From IMG/VR virus record IMGVR_UViG_3300029922_000169, positions 1-37,585 of that record: a DNA stretch of 37,585 nucleotides; one strand, written 5' to 3'. Of the stretch, positions 1 through 7,265 are shown piece after piece. Position numbers and translations under genes: made by a program. The notes beneath the pieces were generated by a model, which made no database searches, was not told the DNA's origin, and saw only the letters and a list, made by a program, of their open reading frames with translations. The stretch's first letter is position 1. The number at the start of each line of letters is the position of its first letter. Origin of the DNA: a virus.

Positions 1-583
1 GAATGGTAACGTGGGAGCCATCGCCGTAGCCAATCTGTTCAAAGGCGTCGATAACAGCAGAGGCCATATCGTCGTCGCCATTAGCGGAAATCTTAGCCAC
101 CTGCTTCAACATGCCCTTGTTCTCTTCAGTCACCTTGATAGTACGGGACTGAATGTAGGGCATCAAAATATCTTCTGTGACTTTAGAGATGCGACGAGTA
201 GCCTTCTGAGGGCTGTACTTTGGGTTAGCTTCACAAAAAGCGAATAGATGCTTAATGATAGCGTAAGAAAGAACAGTAGCGGTAGTAGTACCGTCACCTG
301 CCTCTGTTGCAGTACGCTGAGCTACGTCGCGCGTGCTCTCAATGATCAAATGCTCATAAGCATCCTTGGCGCCTAGGGATTTGAAAATAGTAACACCGTC
401 TTTGGTCAGCTTATTAGGCAGGCCAGGGTAGTCAGATTCGATCATGGTAACGCGCCCACCCGGTCCCATCGAGGAACCGACGATATCGGAGATACGGCGC
501 ATGGTATTAAGAACCTTTTTCTTTAGAAAGTCCCTGTCACACTCAAACATCTTAGGTGCGGATTTAGCTTTACGATGAGACAT
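1..583 (-). CDS. groEL: GroEL-type chaperonin (Hsp60), N-terminal part
   Basis: This is the N-terminal 194 codons of a group I chaperonin, running off the left edge. The protein begins MSHRKAKSAPKMFECD. It carries the equatorial-domain ATP-binding motifs: SSMGPGGR at residues 37-44, KDGVTIFKS at 61-69 and the signature GDGTTTATVL at 96-105, which contains the Asp equivalent to E. coli GroEL D87. The ATG at 583-581 has a clear GGAGG Shine-Dalgarno (SD) sequence just upstream. It is the only minus-strand gene in the window and is divergent from the helicase gene, with about 70 nt between the two starts. In the family the protein forms a ring that folds proteins with a GroES lid; phage versions may help fold virion proteins. 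The apical domain and the second half lie outside the window, so completeness cannot be judged. Confidence 0.96.
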   Translation of the reverse strand, partial: MSHRKAKSAPKMFECDRDFLKKKVLNTMRRISDIVGSSMGPGGRVTMIESDYPGLPNKLTKDGVTIFKSLGAKDAYEHLIIESTRDVAQRTATEAGDGTTTATVLSYAIIKHLFAFCEANPKYSPQKATRRISKVTEDILMPYIQSRTIKVTEENKGMLKQVAKISANGDDDMASAVIDAFEQIGYGDGSHVTI

Positions 584-616
584 TAGTATCCTCCATTTGT
601 TACCCTGCCTATATCA

Positions 617-645
617 TTGCTTTTTGATTTTCTTAATGATATTAT
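617..645 (+). promoter_or_regulatory. Sigma70-like promoter for the helicase gene, predicting a leaderless mRNA
   Basis: TTGCTT (617-622) is followed after 17 bp by TATTAT (640-645). Counting the last base of the -10 as position -7 places +1 at 652, one base before the ATG at 653. There is no usable SD: AGGG lies only 2 nt from the ATG. The mRNA would therefore be essentially leaderless. Confidence 0.55.
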
Positions 646-646
646 A
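641..646 (-). promoter_or_regulatory. Possible -10 element for groEL (TATAAT, minus strand)
   Basis: Read on the minus strand, 646-641 is TATAAT. It would start a transcript near 634 with a leader of about 50 nt that contains the groEL SD. No good -35 hexamer lies at 16-18 bp. The element overlaps the plus-strand TATTAT at 640-645, so the same palindromic AT block could serve both directions. Confidence 0.35.
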
Positions 647-652
647 AGGGCA

Positions 653-2155
653 ATGCAAATCATCGTAGAAAGCCCATCTAAGGCCTTTGTCAAGGCTTCT
701 GGCGAAGAACTTGACTGTCTTCGTAAACAGCTGAGCTATGTGAATACGGCAAATCAGCATCAATTGATGCGCCACGCCCGGAATCATTGGTTCAAGAATA
801 GTAACCTCGAAAGGTGGACTAATCAGTATAACGAACTAAAGGCTTCGGTACATAATTGCGTAATGTTCTCCGAAATGTACGAGGATTACATTCGGCCAGG
901 GTCGATTTCCTACCTCAAAGATTTCCAGCTATCGATTACCAATAATATCAAGTATCCTACGCCCAAAAAGGTAGCATGGGAAAAACCACTACCCTTTGAG
1001 CTGTACTACTACCAGGAAGAAACCTGGAAGCTCCTCCTGGAAGCCAAGCATGGAAATGCTGAGCTGTGTACGGGGGCAGGTAAATCTGCTATTCTACTCA
1101 AGATTTGTCGGGAAACAGGGTTTCCTACCGCGATCATAGCCCCTTCTAAGAGTATTTTCAATGAGTTACTAGAGAAGTTTGAGTACCACTTTGGTAAAAA
1201 GATGGTTGGCCGGTTTGGGGATGGCAAGAAAGTTCTAGGTAAGCGCTTTACCATTTGCATTGGGGATTCGATAGCAAATATTAAGCCAGGGACCGAGGAG
1301 TGGGAGTTCTTTAGTAAGCTCAGTATGGTATGTGTAGACGAAAGCCACACATGGGGCGCCGACTCCCTGGAACAGATTTGCCATGGCGTCTTAGCTGACG
1401 TTCCCTACCGCTTCTTCTTCAGTGGCACCCAGACGCGCGGAGATGGCACTGCCAAGCTACTTCAGAGCATCATTGGACCTACCGTATATACCCTGACCAC
1501 GGCACAAGCGGTGGCCGGTGGCTTCATCTGCCCACACGATTACACAATCATAGAAGTTGAGTCTTCTAATCCGAATTATGCCACCCCAGATATTCTGGAC
1601 ATGAAACGGGTCCACTACCTTGGCAACAAGAATATCTGTGCGTTCTATGCCAAACTGGCTAACGCCATGGCCCTATCAGAAAAGAAGCAAACACTTATCC
1701 TTGTTGAAGAATTGCATCAAATTGCCTCACTCGTGAAGCTTCTGAAAGTGCCTTATGCCTATGCTCACAGTGAGAAGAAACCTGATAGATTACGAGAACT
1801 TGGGCTAGAGAAGGTCGATTCAGCAGAGAGTGTAGAAAAGTTCAACAAAGGCGAAGCCCTTGTTTTGATTGGCACTTCGTGTATTTCTGTCGGCACTAAT
1901 ATCTACCCTACCCATAACACCTGCAACTGGCAGGGCGGCACCTCAGAGATCAAGACTAAACAGGGGGCTGTGGGCAGGAGCGTAAGGCTAGGTTCTCAGA
2001 ATCCTTGGGCTTCTAAGTGTGTTCCAAAGACCAAGGCTACGATCTGGGACGCCGATGTAACCGATATCTACGTCATGCATGCCCATCTGGAAGATCGGGT
2101 AGAGTTCTACACCGAATCTGGTTCAGAAATCAAGAGAATTCGACTAAAAAAATAA
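653..2155 (+). CDS. uvsW: UvsW-like superfamily 2 DNA helicase
   Basis: A 500-residue SF2 helicase. It has an N-terminal region of about 110 residues and an aromatic, Gln-containing segment (FELYYYQEETW) before motif I. Walker A is CTGAGKS at about 139-145, motif II is DESH at about 229-232, motif III is SGTQTR, and motif VI is QGAVGRSVRLG near the C-terminus. This order and size match T4 UvsW, which remodels stalled forks, Holliday junctions and R-loops and helps switch replication from origins to recombination. I chose ATG 653 over a TTG at 617 because the promoter -10 at 640-645 would lie inside a gene starting at 617. The next gene follows after 21 nt, across a hairpin. Exact substrate preference is inferred from the family. 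Confidence 0.88.
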   Translation: MQIIVESPSKAFVKASGEELDCLRKQLSYVNTANQHQLMRHARNHWFKNSNLERWTNQYNELKASVHNCVMFSEMYEDYIRPGSISYLKDFQLSITNNIKYPTPKKVAWEKPLPFELYYYQEETWKLLLEAKHGNAELCTGAGKSAILLKICRETGFPTAIIAPSKSIFNELLEKFEYHFGKKMVGRFGDGKKVLGKRFTICIGDSIANIKPGTEEWEFFSKLSMVCVDESHTWGADSLEQICHGVLADVPYRFFFSGTQTRGDGTAKLLQSIIGPTVYTLTTAQAVAGGFICPHDYTIIEVESSNPNYATPDILDMKRVHYLGNKNICAFYAKLANAMALSEKKQTLILVEELHQIASLVKLLKVPYAYAHSEKKPDRLRELGLEKVDSAESVEKFNKGEALVLIGTSCISVGTNIYPTHNTCNWQGGTSEIKTKQGAVGRSVRLGSQNPWASKCVPKTKATIWDADVTDIYVMHAHLEDRVEFYTESGSEIKRIRLKK

Positions 2156-2178
2156 CTCCTATGATATATAGGGGTTAT
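2152..2178. promoter_or_regulatory. 11-bp inverted repeat covering the helicase stop and the sigma-like gene start
   Basis: ATAACTCCTAT (2152-2162) pairs with ATAGGGGTTAT (2168-2178) through 11 bp, one of them G-T, around a 5-nt GATAT loop. The left arm contains the helicase stop codon and the right arm contains AGGGG plus the first two bases of the next ATG. It could be an RNA hairpin that blocks initiation on read-through mRNA, or a palindromic operator overlapping the local -10 element. Confidence 0.55.
2162..2170 (+). promoter_or_regulatory. Extended -10 element directly before the sigma-like gene
   Basis: TG-A-TATATA spans 2162-2170. With the last base as -7, +1 falls exactly on the A of ATG 2177, predicting a leaderless transcript. 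No convincing -35 is present, as is usual for extended -10 promoters. The element lies inside the inverted repeat at 2152-2178. Confidence 0.4.
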
Positions 2179-3244
2179 GAGCAGGACAAGCAAGAAAGAC
2201 TACGGGTTCGACGATTCATTCTACAAATTAGCTGGTGAAGTTACTAGAGCGCTTGAGCGCAATAAAGGTAACATGCCAAAAGAAGATAAGGTTCTTAACT
2301 CTACCGATCAGCAGCGCAAACAAGTAGAAGAACTCTTAGACGCAGAGAAGAAATTCAAAGAGACGATTCTCAAGTACCGCCAGGCAACAGAGGTGTACAA
2401 GAAGTTTCTACAGAAAGTCTGTATCCAGAACAAAAATATTTTGAGCGCACGTCCCTACTTTCGAGAGACAGCGGTTTCATTCAGTAAAAAGATCACTCCA
2501 GCCATCAAAGAAGAAAATATCGAACTGCTCAAGACCTTCGATATCAATTACCAGTTCATCAAATTCATTAGACAGTCTTGGCTAGGCCCCTTTCCCAAGC
2601 GCGCGGAACAACTTTTCCAGCGTGTCCACGCCGCCCGTACTCTCCTAATCGAAAATAACATGCCTTTGGCCATTAATAGAGCTAAACTGTTCTATAGGAA
2701 GACTCCTAAGAGCCACCTATCCCTGATGGATTTTATCGGCATCTGCTCTATGGGATTGGCCGCAGGCATCGACAAGTGGTGTGGCACCTATTCCCCAGTA
2801 TTTAGGTCAGTTTGTATTGGTAGAATGGTAGGCAACATGATCGATTCGTATAGCGAAACCATGCTACATTTTTATCCATCAGACAAGCGTGTTCTTTACA
2901 AAGCCCATACCATTCGTGGTCGAAGGGGCATCGACGAGATCAATGAATTGACTGAAGCTGTGAACAGTAGTTTCCACGCTGACGAGCTTGAGGGTAAGAC
3001 AATCCCTAAGAACGATATCAATGTGAGCGAGCTTAGTGCGCTAATGAGTGCAGCTAGTACGGTTTCCGCAGATGCGTCTGTGGACGCCGAAGGCTATGGG
3101 GTGTATAGTTATACGGAGGATTCTACTCAAAATGTTGAAGAAGCATATTTTGAAAAAGAAGCAACAAATAAAATGTTGACATTGGCCAAAGAATTGCCTA
3201 TAATATATAAAAAGATACTACGTTTAAAAGGCTTAAAAATATGA
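2177..3244 (+). CDS. Sigma-70 region 2-like transcription factor
   Basis: A 355-residue protein. Residues about 155-225 read like sigma region 2: a helix LLIENNMPLAINRAKLFY, then LSLMDFIGICSMGLAAGIDK (compare the core-binding DLIQEGNIGLMKA pattern of sigma region 2.2), then TYSPVFRSVCIGRMVGNMID, corresponding to regions 2.3-2.4. The first 150 residues are charged and helical; the last 90 are acidic with a basic end. A typical region 4 HTH is not obvious. It could redirect host RNA polymerase to phage promoters, as T4 gp55 does. A second region-2-like protein lies at 27794-28723. A consensus promoter for the next gene is embedded in its last 70 nt. The assignment is by pattern, so it is moderate. 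Confidence 0.6.
   Translation: MSRTSKKDYGFDDSFYKLAGEVTRALERNKGNMPKEDKVLNSTDQQRKQVEELLDAEKKFKETILKYRQATEVYKKFLQKVCIQNKNILSARPYFRETAVSFSKKITPAIKEENIELLKTFDINYQFIKFIRQSWLGPFPKRAEQLFQRVHAARTLLIENNMPLAINRAKLFYRKTPKSHLSLMDFIGICSMGLAAGIDKWCGTYSPVFRSVCIGRMVGNMIDSYSETMLHFYPSDKRVLYKAHTIRGRRGIDEINELTEAVNSSFHADELEGKTIPKNDINVSELSALMSAASTVSADASVDAEGYGVYSYTEDSTQNVEEAYFEKEATNKMLTLAKELPIIYKKILRLKGLKI
3176..3204 (+). promoter_or_regulatory. Perfect consensus sigma70 promoter
   Basis: TTGACA at 3176-3181 and TATAAT at 3199-3204 are separated by exactly 17 bp, a 12/12 match to the Escherichia coli consensus. The expected +1 is near 3211, giving a leader of about 30 nt before ATG 3241. It sits inside the 3' end of the sigma-like gene. 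Confidence 0.75.
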
Positions 3245-3684
3245 AGCAATGCTTCAAATGCAAATCTTTCAAAGAAAATGAAGAATTTCATAATGATAAA
3301 TCTAGAAAAGATGGCCTTTATCCTGTTTGTAAAGTTTGTAAAACCGCAAATGATAGATTAAGACGTAAAAATAATCCAGAAAGATATAGAGAAATCTCAA
3401 ATAAGTGGGATAAGAAAAATCCTGATAAAAAGAGAAACGGCGCTTTAAAAAGAGAATATGGTATAACTCTTGAAGAATATAATGTTATACTTGCTAAACA
3501 GAATAAAAAGTGCGCTATTTGCTTGAGAGATAAATCTGAGTTTAAAGTTTCAATGCATCTAGACCACGACCACATTACAGGAAAAATAAGAGGTATCTTA
3601 TGCGCTTCTTGCAATAGAGTTCTAGGTCTTTTAAAAGATAATCCAGAAAACTTGGAAAGAGCTTTGGTTTATTTGAAAGCGTAA
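3241..3684 (+). CDS. Recombination endonuclease VII family (HNH/His-Me) nuclease
   Basis: 147 residues, close to T4 gp49 (157). The catalytic block HLDHDHITGKIRGILCASCN at about 102-121 matches the endonuclease VII pattern. Zinc-binding CxxC pairs are seen at CFKC and CKVC in the N-terminal region and at CAIC and CASC around the active site. T4 gp49 cleaves Holliday junctions and branched DNA before packaging; related small genes also occur as homing-type endonucleases. The gene overlaps the upstream stop by 4 nt (ATGA), is clearly more AT-rich than its neighbours, and has its own consensus promoter. With a RuvC-like resolvase also present at 10216-10836, a selfish or redundant role is possible. 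Confidence 0.85.
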   Translation: MKQCFKCKSFKENEEFHNDKSRKDGLYPVCKVCKTANDRLRRKNNPERYREISNKWDKKNPDKKRNGALKREYGITLEEYNVILAKQNKKCAICLRDKSEFKVSMHLDHDHITGKIRGILCASCNRVLGLLKDNPENLERALVYLKA

Positions 3685-3698
3685 TCGGGAGTAAAAAT

Positions 3699-4064
3699 AT
3701 GAAACTAGTAATAGACGGTGTATCGCAAGATGATGGGTTATTTCATTTGACTTCTACTAGATCCATGAATAATAAGCTTGTTCTTGCAGCCTACAAAAAA
3801 GAAGCCCTCCGAGCCAATGTATCGAATGGCTTTGCTCGCCCTGACCAAAAAGTTACGGTGAAAGGGCTAGAAGTTCTGATGGATGCTAAGCTTAATGATG
3901 GCACACTAGTTCTTAAAGGTTCTTTGGCTTATGTCAAAGAAGAAAGCTTACACACTCAGGCGTGGGCACAGAAAAACTATGAGTCTGACGCTGTAGGCGT
4001 ACCATTCATTCTTGCAGACGCTACCAACGTAGAATTCTTTACTCCTCCAAAGGAAACTGCTTGA
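3699..4064 (+). CDS. Unknown 121-residue protein, possibly GroES-like
   Basis: A 121-residue beta-rich protein with a good GGGAG SD before ATG 3699. Segments such as NKLVLAAYKKEALRANVSNG, DAKLNDGTLVLKGSLAYVKE and PFILADATNVEFF could correspond to the opening strand, mobile loop and closing strands of a co-chaperonin (GroES, T4 gp31). The resemblance is only to the general pattern and no diagnostic motif is present. The argument is helped by the phage GroEL at the left end. It overlaps sbcD by 3 nt. Alternatively it is an unrelated small beta-barrel protein. Confidence 0.6.
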   Translation: MKLVIDGVSQDDGLFHLTSTRSMNNKLVLAAYKKEALRANVSNGFARPDQKVTVKGLEVLMDAKLNDGTLVLKGSLAYVKEESLHTQAWAQKNYESDAVGVPFILADATNVEFFTPPKETA

Positions 4065-5020
4065 TCATACTTCGAGTAGGCGATCCCCACGTTCGCGTGG
4101 CGAATATTGATGAGAGCGATGCTCTTATGTCTAGAGTTGCTGAGCTAGCGCTTAGCCATAAAGTAGACCGCATCGAACTTCTTGGCGACCTATTCCATAC
4201 CCATGCTATCCTACGATTAGAAGTCCTAGAATTCTGGGATAACTGGCTAGATCATCTTTCTGATATCTGTGAAGTAGTGGTGCTCGTAGGAAATCACGAT
4301 CAAAGCGGTGACTATAACTCTGCAAGTCATGCTCTCAATGTTTTCCAACGTATCAAAAAGAAGAACCTAAGAATCGTAGACGTAGCAATGCCCATCGGCC
4401 CTATCGGTTACATTTCTTATTTCCACGATCCAGCTAAATTTGTGGACATAGCGAATAGTCTGGTAGCCTCTGGCGCCAGAGTACTTGTTTGCCACCAGAC
4501 CTTCAACGGTTCCCGGTTTGAGAGTGGCATGTATGCCCCAGATGGTATCGACCCAGACCTGATTAAAGCTGACCTAATCATCAGCGGCCATATCCATGCT
4601 CAGCAGCGCTTCGGTAAGGTGATCTACCCTGGTACCGCTAGATGGGATACTGCTTCAGACGCCAACCAGCCAAAAGGGCTATGGGTGTTTGAACACGATG
4701 ATCAGACTGGAGCAATCCTGTCAGAAAAGTTCATTTCCACAGAAAACGTCTGTAAGCCTATCATGTCCTTTACTTACAAGGAAGGCGATGCAGGAATGCC
4801 TGATTGGACCCCAGGCGCCAGAGTATCCGTAGAGCTTATAGGCTCATCTGCTTGGTGCGCCCAGGAAAAGGAAAAGCTCAAGGGCAAATGCAGTATAAAG
4901 ACGAAGACACAGAACCGCAAAGCTGGTGATAACTTTGAGCAATTCATGTCCAATCTGTTCGTATCCACTATGGATAAGGAACATTTGATGAAACTCGCAA
5001 AGGAGCTTGGTGTTGTCTGA
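4061..5020 (+). CDS. sbcD: SbcD/Mre11-like (T4 gp47-like) nuclease subunit
   Basis: A 319-residue calcineurin-type metallophosphoesterase. The ordered metal motifs are D8-x-H10 (GDPH), GD at 42-43, GNHD at 77-80, H145 (VCHQTF) and GHIH at 176-179, followed by a GTAR turn at 191-194 typical of the Mre11/SbcD core. It should be the nuclease half of an SbcCD/gp46-gp47 complex that resects double-strand ends for recombination-dependent replication; the ATPase half is at 7265-9310. The start is TTG 4061, overlapping the previous TGA, with an AAGGA SD about 6 nt upstream. The two subunits are separated by four genes, whereas they are usually nearly adjacent. Confidence 0.93.
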   Translation: MIILRVGDPHVRVANIDESDALMSRVAELALSHKVDRIELLGDLFHTHAILRLEVLEFWDNWLDHLSDICEVVVLVGNHDQSGDYNSASHALNVFQRIKKKNLRIVDVAMPIGPIGYISYFHDPAKFVDIANSLVASGARVLVCHQTFNGSRFESGMYAPDGIDPDLIKADLIISGHIHAQQRFGKVIYPGTARWDTASDANQPKGLWVFEHDDQTGAILSEKFISTENVCKPIMSFTYKEGDAGMPDWTPGARVSVELIGSSAWCAQEKEKLKGKCSIKTKTQNRKAGDNFEQFMSNLFVSTMDKEHLMKLAKELGVV

Positions 5021-5420
5021 CAAAATTGATTCCAGAGAGATGCTTCAAAAGATGGCTCAGCTATCTATCTCTACCAATCAGATTAATGAGATTCAGCAAA
5101 AAAATCTCAAAATGTATCCTTTTGTCTTCTTTAATGGCGTCAAGTCTGTTAGTATAGACTATGATTTGACCAATCAGAGCAAGGTCAATTACGATACTAA
5201 CCCTAAGACTATGGAAATTGTCTATAAATTCGACAAGCCCATAATGGACAATTTCAAGGTATCATATAATTTAGAGATTGACGAGACCGAAGACAATTCT
5301 CATATGCCCAAGAGATTTGAAGCATTGGAGAAGGCCATCTGGACCTTATTTTGGAAGGATATCCCGGTGGAAGTGAAGTTCAACGGCAAAGACGTGTATA
5401 CGAGTAAAAAGAATGCCTGA
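5010..5420 (+). CDS. Unknown protein inside the sbcD-sbcC interval
   Basis: About 136 residues, not recognised. The N-terminal third is helical and polar. The rest looks like alternating beta strands (YPFVFFNGVKSVSIDYDL, MEIVYKFDKP), ending in VEVKFNGKDVYTSKKNA. No signal peptide or metal motif is seen. The start is ambiguous: TTG 5007, GTG 5010 and TTG 5013 are in frame, and AAAGGAG at 4999-5005 best fits GTG 5010. It overlaps sbcD by 11 nt and the next gene by 8 nt, so it is co-translated with them. Confidence 0.7.
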   Translation: MLSDKIDSREMLQKMAQLSISTNQINEIQQKNLKMYPFVFFNGVKSVSIDYDLTNQSKVNYDTNPKTMEIVYKFDKPIMDNFKVSYNLEIDETEDNSHMPKRFEALEKAIWTLFWKDIPVEVKFNGKDVYTSKKNA

Positions 5421-6129
5421 AGAGAAAGAACTACCAGCCGAAAATCAGATTACCGACATTTCCGATAAGGACATGGAAAAGGTAAAGAAATTCATGGCTG
5501 ATGGCCTACCTGGTATCGCTAAGCTGGAAGAGAACCAGTTTCAGAGATCCACAGAAATGTATATGGCCGGTAGTACCTATCACCAGATTTCTAACGCTAC
5601 TGGCATTCCTAGGGCTGCGGTCCTATACCTATCTCATACTTTTGGCTGGTACCTAGCCAGACGCGAATATCTTTGGGAATTGCAAGAAAAGGTCAAATCG
5701 CGTATCATCGATTCCAAGCTAGAGAGTAAAGACTTTCTCTTGCTATATATCCAAGCTTCTCAGAAGCGCATTGGTAAGAATCTAAAGAAATATTTGGCCA
5801 CAGATGATGAGAAACACGCAAACGAAATCGATCTGAAAGAAGTATCTCAACTACTTAAAACTATTGAAGTTCTACAAGGACTCGATAGCGAAGGCAAAGA
5901 TTCCAGAGGCAAAACACCCGCTGTAGGACTGAATTTCCCCGATGGTGTTACGATCGAAAGGTCAGGGGATAATAAGCTAACAATTTCGCCAAAGGAAAAG
6001 ACGGTGGGAGACATGCTAAAGAAATTTGCTGACAAACGCCGCGAAGAACAGAATAAAACTAAAGAGAGTTCTGATATAATAGACGTTAGTAACAACAACA
6101 ACGAGGAGTCAAAAAATGAAAAAGAGTAA
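5413..6129 (+). CDS. Helix-turn-helix protein of unknown role
   Basis: 238 residues. Residues about 50-75 (MYMAGSTYHQISNATGIPR) look like a helix-turn-helix of the kind found in small terminase subunits and other phage DNA-binding proteins. Residues about 75-160 form long charged helices, and the C-terminus is Asn/Glu/Lys-rich and probably disordered. A small terminase role is possible but unsupported, because no large terminase is visible here; a regulator or replication accessory factor is equally possible. A putative promoter for the next gene is embedded near its 3' end. Confidence 0.7.
   Translation: MPEEKELPAENQITDISDKDMEKVKKFMADGLPGIAKLEENQFQRSTEMYMAGSTYHQISNATGIPRAAVLYLSHTFGWYLARREYLWELQEKVKSRIIDSKLESKDFLLLYIQASQKRIGKNLKKYLATDDEKHANEIDLKEVSQLLKTIEVLQGLDSEGKDSRGKTPAVGLNFPDGVTIERSGDNKLTISPKEKTVGDMLKKFADKRREEQNKTKESSDIIDVSNNNNEESKNEKE
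6072..6080 (+). promoter_or_regulatory. Extended -10 promoter upstream of the exported ClpP-like gene
   Basis: TG-A-TATAAT at 6072-6080 is a full extended -10. No -35 match is present. The predicted +1 is near 6087, giving a leader of about 29 nt that contains the GAGGAG SD at 6103-6108 before ATG 6116. It lies within the coding region of the upstream gene. Confidence 0.5.
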
Positions 6130-7012
6130 GTTCCTAGGGTTGATGGTAGTGGGGCTATTGGCCTTGATTCCTTTCAACTCTTCATCCGAAGCCAGCCAGC
6201 CTACCACGTCGGTAACGCTAACCAGTGATAACACGCTGGTTCTAAATTCTGAAGTCAATGGTGAATCGGTTTCTGCCGTTATCGCCAAGGCTAAAGAACT
6301 CGACAGTAACATGAATAGCCGATTGAAAAATCCTCTCGGCGGAAAAAGCAAGCCCCTGTACCTGTTTTTGAATACCCCAGGTGGTAGCATTCAGTCTGGT
6401 TTGGAGCTGATCGAGTCTATGAAAGGCTTGGGTCGTCCGGTTAACACTGTAACGCTGTTCGCAGCTAGTATGGGGTTCCAGATCGCTCAAAACCTTGATG
6501 ATCGCCTTATTCTCCAGACTGGTGTGCTCATGAGCCACCACGCCGCTGGCGAATTCGAGGGTTATTTCGGAGGAAGCTCGCCTACTCAAATGGACACCCG
6601 CTACCAACTGTGGTTGGATCGCGTTCGTGAACTAGACGAACAGACGGTAAAACGTACTAACGGCAAGCAGACCTACGAAAGCTATACCAAGCAGTATGAC
6701 CACGAAATGTGGCTCACTGGTACCAAGTCGGTTGAACAAGGCTATGCTGACCGCGTAGTGACTGTAAAATGCGACTCTTCTTTATCTGGCGTTACTACTT
6801 ATACCGCCAGCTTCATGGGTATGAACCTTGCCTATGATCTAGACGCTTGCCCCCTGAACACTAGCCCCATGAACGTTCGCGTTGCTGGCGGCGGCTCTGG
6901 TACCATTATCATTACCGGTGCAGACCTAGACAATCGTTTTGAAGAAATCAAAAAAGAGTTCCTGAAACAGTACGAGAAGAATCAGCGCATGGCTGCACCG
7001 ATGAACTGGTAG
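6116..7012 (+). CDS. Exported ClpP/crotonase-fold serine protease
   Basis: 298 residues with an N-terminal Sec signal: MKKSK, a hydrophobic core to about residue 20, and a likely cleavage after SEA at 24-26. The mature part has the ClpP fold signature: oxyanion loop NTPGGS at 86-91, nucleophile Ser118 in FAASMG, His141 in MSHH, and a candidate Asp196 followed by a TGTKSVEQGYADRV segment like the ClpP C-terminal helix. All three catalytic residues appear present. Normal ClpP is cytosolic and works with Clp ATPases; a secreted version resembles the periplasmic side of SppA/NfeD-type proteases. About 75 extra residues follow the ClpP core and end in a charged helix. A strong GAGGAG SD and its own promoter suggest substantial expression. 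Target unknown. Confidence 0.85.
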   Translation: MKKSKFLGLMVVGLLALIPFNSSSEASQPTTSVTLTSDNTLVLNSEVNGESVSAVIAKAKELDSNMNSRLKNPLGGKSKPLYLFLNTPGGSIQSGLELIESMKGLGRPVNTVTLFAASMGFQIAQNLDDRLILQTGVLMSHHAAGEFEGYFGGSSPTQMDTRYQLWLDRVRELDEQTVKRTNGKQTYESYTKQYDHEMWLTGTKSVEQGYADRVVTVKCDSSLSGVTTYTASFMGMNLAYDLDACPLNTSPMNVRVAGGGSGTIIITGADLDNRFEEIKKEFLKQYEKNQRMAAPMNW

Positions 7013-7016
7013 GCTT

Positions 7017-7265
7017 ATGCCTCTGTTTCACTACGTCTGCGAATGCAATCATTCGGTAAGTAAATTTCATAGGCAGGTGGCAAGCGCACCTGCTCTGATT
7101 ACCTGCGAAAAATGCGGCAAAGACGCAAAAAAGACACTAAAAGCCCCGGCCTCAGTATCCAAAGTCATAGTAGACAATGGGTTCCAGGCCAGGGCAGTTG
7201 AAGTAAATCCAGAAATCATCGAAATCAACAAAGCAAGATCAGAGAAAGACTATAGGGAAGACTAG
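7017..7265 (+). CDS. FmdB-type zinc-ribbon protein
   Basis: 82 residues. It begins MPLFHYVCECNHS and continues to CEKCGKDAKKTLKAP at about 34-48, the layout of the FmdB/putative regulatory zinc-ribbon family (MPxYxYxCxxC...CxxCG). The first metal pair is CxC rather than CxxC. The C-terminal half is charged. It overlaps the sbcC start by 1 nt. The family has no well-established biochemical role, so only the fold is claimed. Confidence 0.75.
   Translation: MPLFHYVCECNHSVSKFHRQVASAPALITCEKCGKDAKKTLKAPASVSKVIVDNGFQARAVEVNPEIIEINKARSEKDYRED

Noticed and set aside
11-247. Plus-strand open frame at the left end
   Set aside because: It is the antisense shadow of the groEL gene, whose protein signature is unambiguous.
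5413-6129. Small terminase subunit
   Set aside because: Only an HTH-like segment supports it. There is no neighbouring large terminase or other packaging gene, so it is left as an unknown HTH protein.
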